Origin: Desulfofustis sp.
GTDB lineage: Bacteria > Desulfobacterota > Desulfobulbia > Desulfobulbales > Desulfocapsaceae
Direction of reading: 5' to 3'
NCBI GenBank assembly: GCA_030604345.1
Contig: JAUVWB010000054.1
Coordinates: 1-8,337 of the forward strand
Length of the DNA: 8,337 nt
Position numbers and translations under genes: made by a program. Below, in pieces: positions 5,993 to 8,337 of this stretch (positions are counted from its first letter, which is position 1; every line of letters begins with the position of its first letter). Under the pieces are notes generated by a model, which was given only the letters and a program-made list of their open reading frames with translations, had not been told where the DNA came from and searched no databases.

Positions 5993-6843
5993 GGTGCACT
6001 CCGTCGGTTATCGATGATGGCCTGAATGGAATGGTGGAGAGCGATGAAGGCGCTGCGCCAGGACGGGATCTCTTCGACGAGCAGCTGGCCCCGCGAATAT
6101 ATTTCGGCAATACGCCGATCAAATGGTATTTCCATAAGAATCGGCAGTTCTTCCCGGCGGGCATATTCCCAGACCTGGCGATCGCCGATGTCGGCGCGGT
6201 TGATCACCAGCCCGCAAAAAATGCCTAGCGCTTTGACCGCCTCGACGGCGAGTTTCAGGTCGTGCAGACCGAACGGTGTCGGTTCGGTCACCAGCAGTAC
6301 GAAATCAGTATTTTTCATGGCGTTGATCGCCGGACAGGAGGTACCCGGAGGGGCGTCGATGATCACCAGTTCTTCCGGTCCTCCGAAACTGCGGACCTGC
6401 CTGATCAATGGCGGGCTCATGGCTTCACCGATCCGCAAGCAGCCGCGTACGAAGGAGATGTGGCCCCGTTGCGCCTGCTCGACTACTCCCAGTTCCCGTT
6501 TCCCGGTGCGCACCGCATTTTCCGGGCAGATGTCGAGGCAGCCTTCGCAACTGTGGCAGAGCTCGGGGAAGACAAGTACTTTTTTACCAAGCACCGCTAT
6601 GGCGTTGAAGCGGCAGATCTCGGCGCATTTGCCGCATCCGGTACACCGTGCTTCGTCGATGTCCGGTATGAAGGTGTAGACGGTACGGCTGTCTTTGAAT
6701 TCGGGGTGGAGGAAGAGATGCGCATTGGGTTCTTCAACATCACAGTCGAACAGCTTGACCGGTTGCTCGAGACTCACCGCCAGATTTGTGGAAACGGTCG
6801 TCTTTCCCGTCCCGCCTTTGCCGCTGGCAATGCTGATAATCAT
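5989..6843 (-). CDS. MinD/ParA-type P-loop ATPase with inserted ferredoxin domain (copy 1)
   Basis: 284 residues, same build as its downstream neighbour but clearly a separate paralogue. Walker A GKGGTGKTT is at 8-16. The two [4Fe-4S] motifs are Cys67/70/73/77 and Cys96/99/102/106. The Walker B-type stretch VIIDAPPGTSCP is at 160-171. Both Fe-S motifs are complete and the nucleotide site looks intact, so it should be a working ATPase. The ATG at 6841-6843 overlaps the stop of the receiver-like gene (ATGA), with AGGAG 7-8 bases upstream. Its stop overlaps the next start in the same way. This tight chain suggests a complex of the three products. Members of this pair in Desulfovibrio co-purify with the orange protein; a role in cluster transfer or in positioning proteins is inferred from family. 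Confidence 0.92.
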   Translation of the reverse strand: MIISIASGKGGTGKTTVSTNLAVSLEQPVKLFDCDVEEPNAHLFLHPEFKDSRTVYTFIPDIDEARCTGCGKCAEICRFNAIAVLGKKVLVFPELCHSCEGCLDICPENAVRTGKRELGVVEQAQRGHISFVRGCLRIGEAMSPPLIRQVRSFGGPEELVIIDAPPGTSCPAINAMKNTDFVLLVTEPTPFGLHDLKLAVEAVKALGIFCGLVINRADIGDRQVWEYARREELPILMEIPFDRRIAEIYSRGQLLVEEIPSWRSAFIALHHSIQAIIDNRRSAP

Positions 6844-7256
6844 GGCGTTCTCCTGCCTGATGCCGCTTTGTCCAGATAGCCATAGAGCTTGTCGATGGCC
6901 GCGAGCAGCCCGGCTGCCTCTTCCGCCCCCGGGTGGAGAGGCAGCTGATGGAACAGGCCCAGACCTTCGGTAGCTTCATGAAAAGCTGCCGGAGCAAGGG
7001 GTGATACCAGTCCACAGTTGATCAGCGGGTAAGCGCTGATCACCTTCCTGACAAAGGCTGCGCCGTCGACGGTTCCCACTCGTTCATCGGCGATCAGGAT
7101 GTCGATGGGACCGTTGTTAAGGATCTGCCAGGTCTCCTCCGGACCGGACGTTGAGCGTATGGTCAAACCGGATCGGTCGCTCAAGGCGGCGGCCAACTCC
7201 CGAAAGGTGGAAGTATCCTGTCCGGCAAACACGAGTTTGAGGGGGGATGGTGTCAC
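6840..7256 (-). CDS. Receiver-like (CheY-fold) small protein, probably non-phosphorylated
   Basis: 138 residues starting at a GTG (7254-7256) behind AGAGAGG. The order of predicted strands and helices resembles a response-regulator receiver. LKLVFAGQD matches strand 1, DILIADERVG (52-61) carries Asp57 where the phospho-acceptor should be, and GLVSPL (82-87) matches the strand-4 Ser/Thr. However, the acidic pair after strand 1 is missing (AGQD), and the conserved strand-5 Lys is absent: FHQLPLHP (102-109) has Leu before Pro. Mg-dependent phosphorylation is therefore doubtful. There is no output domain. It sits 54 bp after a DiNase gene and overlaps the first ATPase gene by 4 bp, so it may be an adaptor for the MinD-type pair; ParA/MinD-linked receiver-like domains are known elsewhere. 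A small gene of unclear function also heads the ATPase operon in the Desulfovibrio orange-protein locus. Fold assignment is moderately sure; function is not. Confidence 0.7.
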   Translation of the reverse strand: MTPSPLKLVFAGQDTSTFRELAAALSDRSGLTIRSTSGPEETWQILNNGPIDILIADERVGTVDGAAFVRKVISAYPLINCGLVSPLAPAAFHEATEGLGLFHQLPLHPGAEEAAGLLAAIDKLYGYLDKAASGRRTP

Positions 7257-7310
7257 GGGGGCCTCTCTTTGAATCAGGTCATTTCAGCTGGCTGCGCGAA
7301 AACGGTGCGG

Positions 7311-7715
7311 TTAGCCACCGCTTTCGTCGGGACGCCGCTGTGGAGCAAACGTCTGCGGCTGCCACTGTTGACGGCAACAAGGGGTCTTGCAGCCGGGCAT
7401 CTTGAAGTGATCCGTCGATGTGCCGCGGGCGCAGGCCTCGAGCAGGTGGGCAACATTGCCGGAAACAAACGAGACCAGCTTGATACCGGCGGCCTCGATA
7501 ATGTTTGCCGGCTGCTCGGAAATGGCTCCGCAGATCAGCGTGTCAATTCCCCTGTCGACGAGCATGCGGGCAAGCCGAGTCGGGATCTGCCCGGCGATGA
7601 ACTCCCTTTGTTCCCAGGTCACCGTGCCGCCTTTGATCTCGGCAAGCAGAATGGTCTGCGCCGAATCGAAAACCGGAGACACGCGATTGCCCCAGACGGT
7701 CATGGCGACTTTCAT
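7311..7715 (-). CDS. DiNase/NifX-like protein with Cys-bearing C-terminal tail
   Basis: 134 residues from the ATG at 7713-7715, chosen for its well-placed GAGGTG ribosome site; an upstream in-frame start near 7784 would lie ahead of the promoter. Residues 1-95 are a DiNase (FeMo-cofactor accessory) domain: MKVAMTVWGNRVSPVFD (1-17), LARMLVDRGIDTLICGAIS (48-66), AAGIKLVSFVSGNVAHLLEA (75-94). The tail (about 100-134) contains KMPGCKTPCC, with Cys109, 113 and 114, and ends in a polar Gln/Arg/Pro stretch. Relatives with an FKMPGC segment and a basic tail are common in sulfate and metal reducers. It is the first gene after the sigma-54 promoter, with a leader of roughly 35 nt, and so heads the operon. 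The tail Cys may bind metal (inference). Confidence 0.85.
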   Translation of the reverse strand: MKVAMTVWGNRVSPVFDSAQTILLAEIKGGTVTWEQREFIAGQIPTRLARMLVDRGIDTLICGAISEQPANIIEAAGIKLVSFVSGNVAHLLEACARGTSTDHFKMPGCKTPCCRQQWQPQTFAPQRRPDESGG

Positions 7716-7760
7716 ACAATTCACCTCTTCGGCGCTGAATTCTGCAACATCACACCTAAA

Positions 7761-7776
7761 GCAATATAGAGGCCAA
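7761..7776 (-). promoter_or_regulatory. Sigma-54 (-24/-12) promoter
   Basis: The minus strand reads TTGGCC-TCTATA-TTGC. The invariant GG (-24) is at 7773-7774 and the invariant GC (-12) at 7761-7762, with exactly 10 bases between them, as sigma-54 promoters require. TTGC matches the usual TTGCW box. The expected start is near 7749, giving a short leader before the first DiNase gene. The 3' end of a sigma-54-dependent activator gene lies directly upstream and a candidate binding site is about 130 bp upstream, which supports the call. Confidence 0.8.
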
Positions 7777-7866
7777 CAAGGCAAAAAAATGGCCGTTACC
7801 GCTAACTTTCTATTTTAAAACAGAATTTACCGAAAATGGAAAGAAGATCGGGAGGGGTCGGCATGA

Positions 7867-7896
7867 GCATACCGTGGCAAATCAGCGATGGTATGC
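7867..7896. promoter_or_regulatory. Candidate activator-binding site (upstream activating sequence)
   Basis: A perfect 7-bp inverted repeat, GCATACC (7867-7873) and GGTATGC (7890-7896), with 16 bases between. Its centre is about 130 bp upstream of the expected sigma-54 start, a typical distance for an enhancer site of a sigma-54 activator, whose gene ends just upstream (7929). It could instead be a transcription-ending hairpin for that gene, but no T run follows. An AT-rich stretch with a near-palindrome (7810-7823, TTTTAAAA core) lies between site and promoter, where DNA bending, for example by IHF, would help looping; no clear IHF consensus was found. Confidence 0.55.
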
Positions 7897-7928
7897 CTTA
7901 ATAGGGTCGCGAATATGAGACAGTAGGT

Positions 7929-8300
7929 TTACGAGCGGGTCGAGCGACCGTCTTGTTCGGGCAGGCTGATTCCGAGTTTCTTGATCTTGCGGAACAGGGT
8001 GCTTTTGTGCAGGCCCAACTGCATGGCGGCAGCGGTCCGGTTGTTGTGATTGTCGTGTAGAGCTTTAAGGATGGCGTCGCGTTCGGAATCGGCAACGGTC
8101 TTGTCGATCGGTGTCGGGGAACGAACTTTTTGTATCGGCAGATTGAGAAAGGAAGGAAGATGGCGGGGAGTAATCGGTCCTTCGGGGCAGAGCACGAAGG
8201 CGTGTTCAATAATATTTTCCAGCTCTCGTATGTTGCCGGGAAAGTCATGCAGGAGCAGGAGGTCGAGGGCCTGCTCATCGAAGACGCTGATGAGCATCAT
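7929..8300 (-). CDS. Sigma-54-dependent activator, C-terminal part (sensor II and Fis-type HTH)
   Basis: The open 123 codons hold the end of an AAA+ sigma-54 activator. HDFPGNIRELENIIEHAFVL matches the C-terminal AAA+ subdomain with the sensor II motif GNIRELEN, followed by CPEGPITPRHLP. The last part, ADSERDAILKALHDN then NRTAAAMQLGLHKSTLFRKI (helix-turn-helix) and KKLGI, is a Fis-type DNA-binding domain. The GAFTGA loop, Walker motifs and any sensor domain lie outside the window. Just upstream the frame meets two TAG codons, but the same frame continues beyond them with matching family sequence, so this is the tail of a longer gene rather than a complete one. The Met pair at 8295-8300 is probably not a true start. 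The gene precedes a sigma-54 promoter in the same direction and likely controls it. By context it could be an OrpR-like regulator, but the defining N-terminus is not visible. Confidence 0.82.
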   Translation of the reverse strand: MMLISVFDEQALDLLLLHDFPGNIRELENIIEHAFVLCPEGPITPRHLPSFLNLPIQKVRSPTPIDKTVADSERDAILKALHDNHNNRTAAAMQLGLHKSTLFRKIKKLGISLPEQDGRSTRS

Positions 8301-8337
8301 CTACCGTCTCTACAGTTTGGCGATAAAGCGATCCACC
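8301..8337 (-). pseudogene. Interrupted upstream continuation of the sigma-54 activator
   Basis: In the same frame as the activator tail, the edge reads VDRFIAKL, then TAG (8310-8312), Arg-Arg, then TAG (8301-8303), then Met-Met-Leu-Ile-Ser. FIAKL and the later FDEQALDLLL are typical of the AAA+ domain just before sensor II. The 12 positions between them match the usual family spacing (FIAKL-N-R-x-x-G-K-x-I-x-x-F-D) without any gap. The frame is therefore kept and only codons are changed. Gene decay, sequence error, or amber recoding are possible; the first two are more likely. Confidence 0.55.

Noticed and set aside
3837..7715. A nitrogen-fixation (nif) locus
   Set aside because: NifU- and NifX-like domains are present, but no nifH, nifD, nifK, nifB, nifE, nifN or nifS is in the window; the paired ferredoxin-MinD ATPases fit an ORP-type cluster better.
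8301..8312. General pyrrolysine recoding of TAG in this organism
   Set aside because: At least four genes in the window use TAG as their ordinary stop at the expected protein end, and two recoded residues three codons apart would be unusual; kept only as a minor option.

Overview
Every gene in this window is on the minus strand, so transcription runs from high to low coordinates. The protein families point to an anaerobic Gram-negative bacterium, most likely Desulfobacterota (the former Deltaproteobacteria; Desulfobulbales-like is a guess). The evidence is paired MinD-type ATPases with ferredoxin inserts, several MTH1175/NifX-type small proteins, sigma-54 control, and a long YidC with a periplasmic P1 domain. 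The DNA looks moderately GC-rich by eye.

Right part (about 3837-8337): a metal-cluster gene set resembling the anaerobe-specific orange-protein (ORP) operons of Desulfovibrio. In transcription order it holds: the 3' end of a sigma-54-dependent Fis-type activator, with two in-frame TAG codons in its conserved region at the window edge; a 213-bp regulatory gap with an inverted-repeat candidate activator site and a -24/-12 promoter; a DiNase (NifX/NafY-like) protein with a Cys-bearing tail; a degenerate receiver-like protein; two MinD/ParA-type ATPases, each with two [4Fe-4S] ferredoxin motifs; two more DiNase proteins; and a stand-alone IscU/NifU-type scaffold. ATGA overlaps and short gaps indicate one operon of seven genes. 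The inferred job is assembly or carriage of Fe-S or mixed-metal sulfide clusters, possibly linked to cell division as in Desulfovibrio. It is not a nitrogenase locus as far as can be seen.

Middle part (3421-3836): about 415 bp without a recognisable gene. It contains several hairpins, including a perfect 12-bp stem and a nested pair of inverted repeats. It is either an undescribed structured RNA, a small repeat element, or the end of the upstream operon.

Left part (1-3419): the widely conserved rpmH-rnpA-yidD-yidC-jag block, driven by a clear sigma-70-type promoter at 3390-3419. It makes ribosomal protein L34, the RNase P protein, the YidD membrane-insertion helper, the YidC insertase and the RNA-binding protein Jag (cut by the window edge). 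dnaA and recognisable DnaA boxes are absent here.
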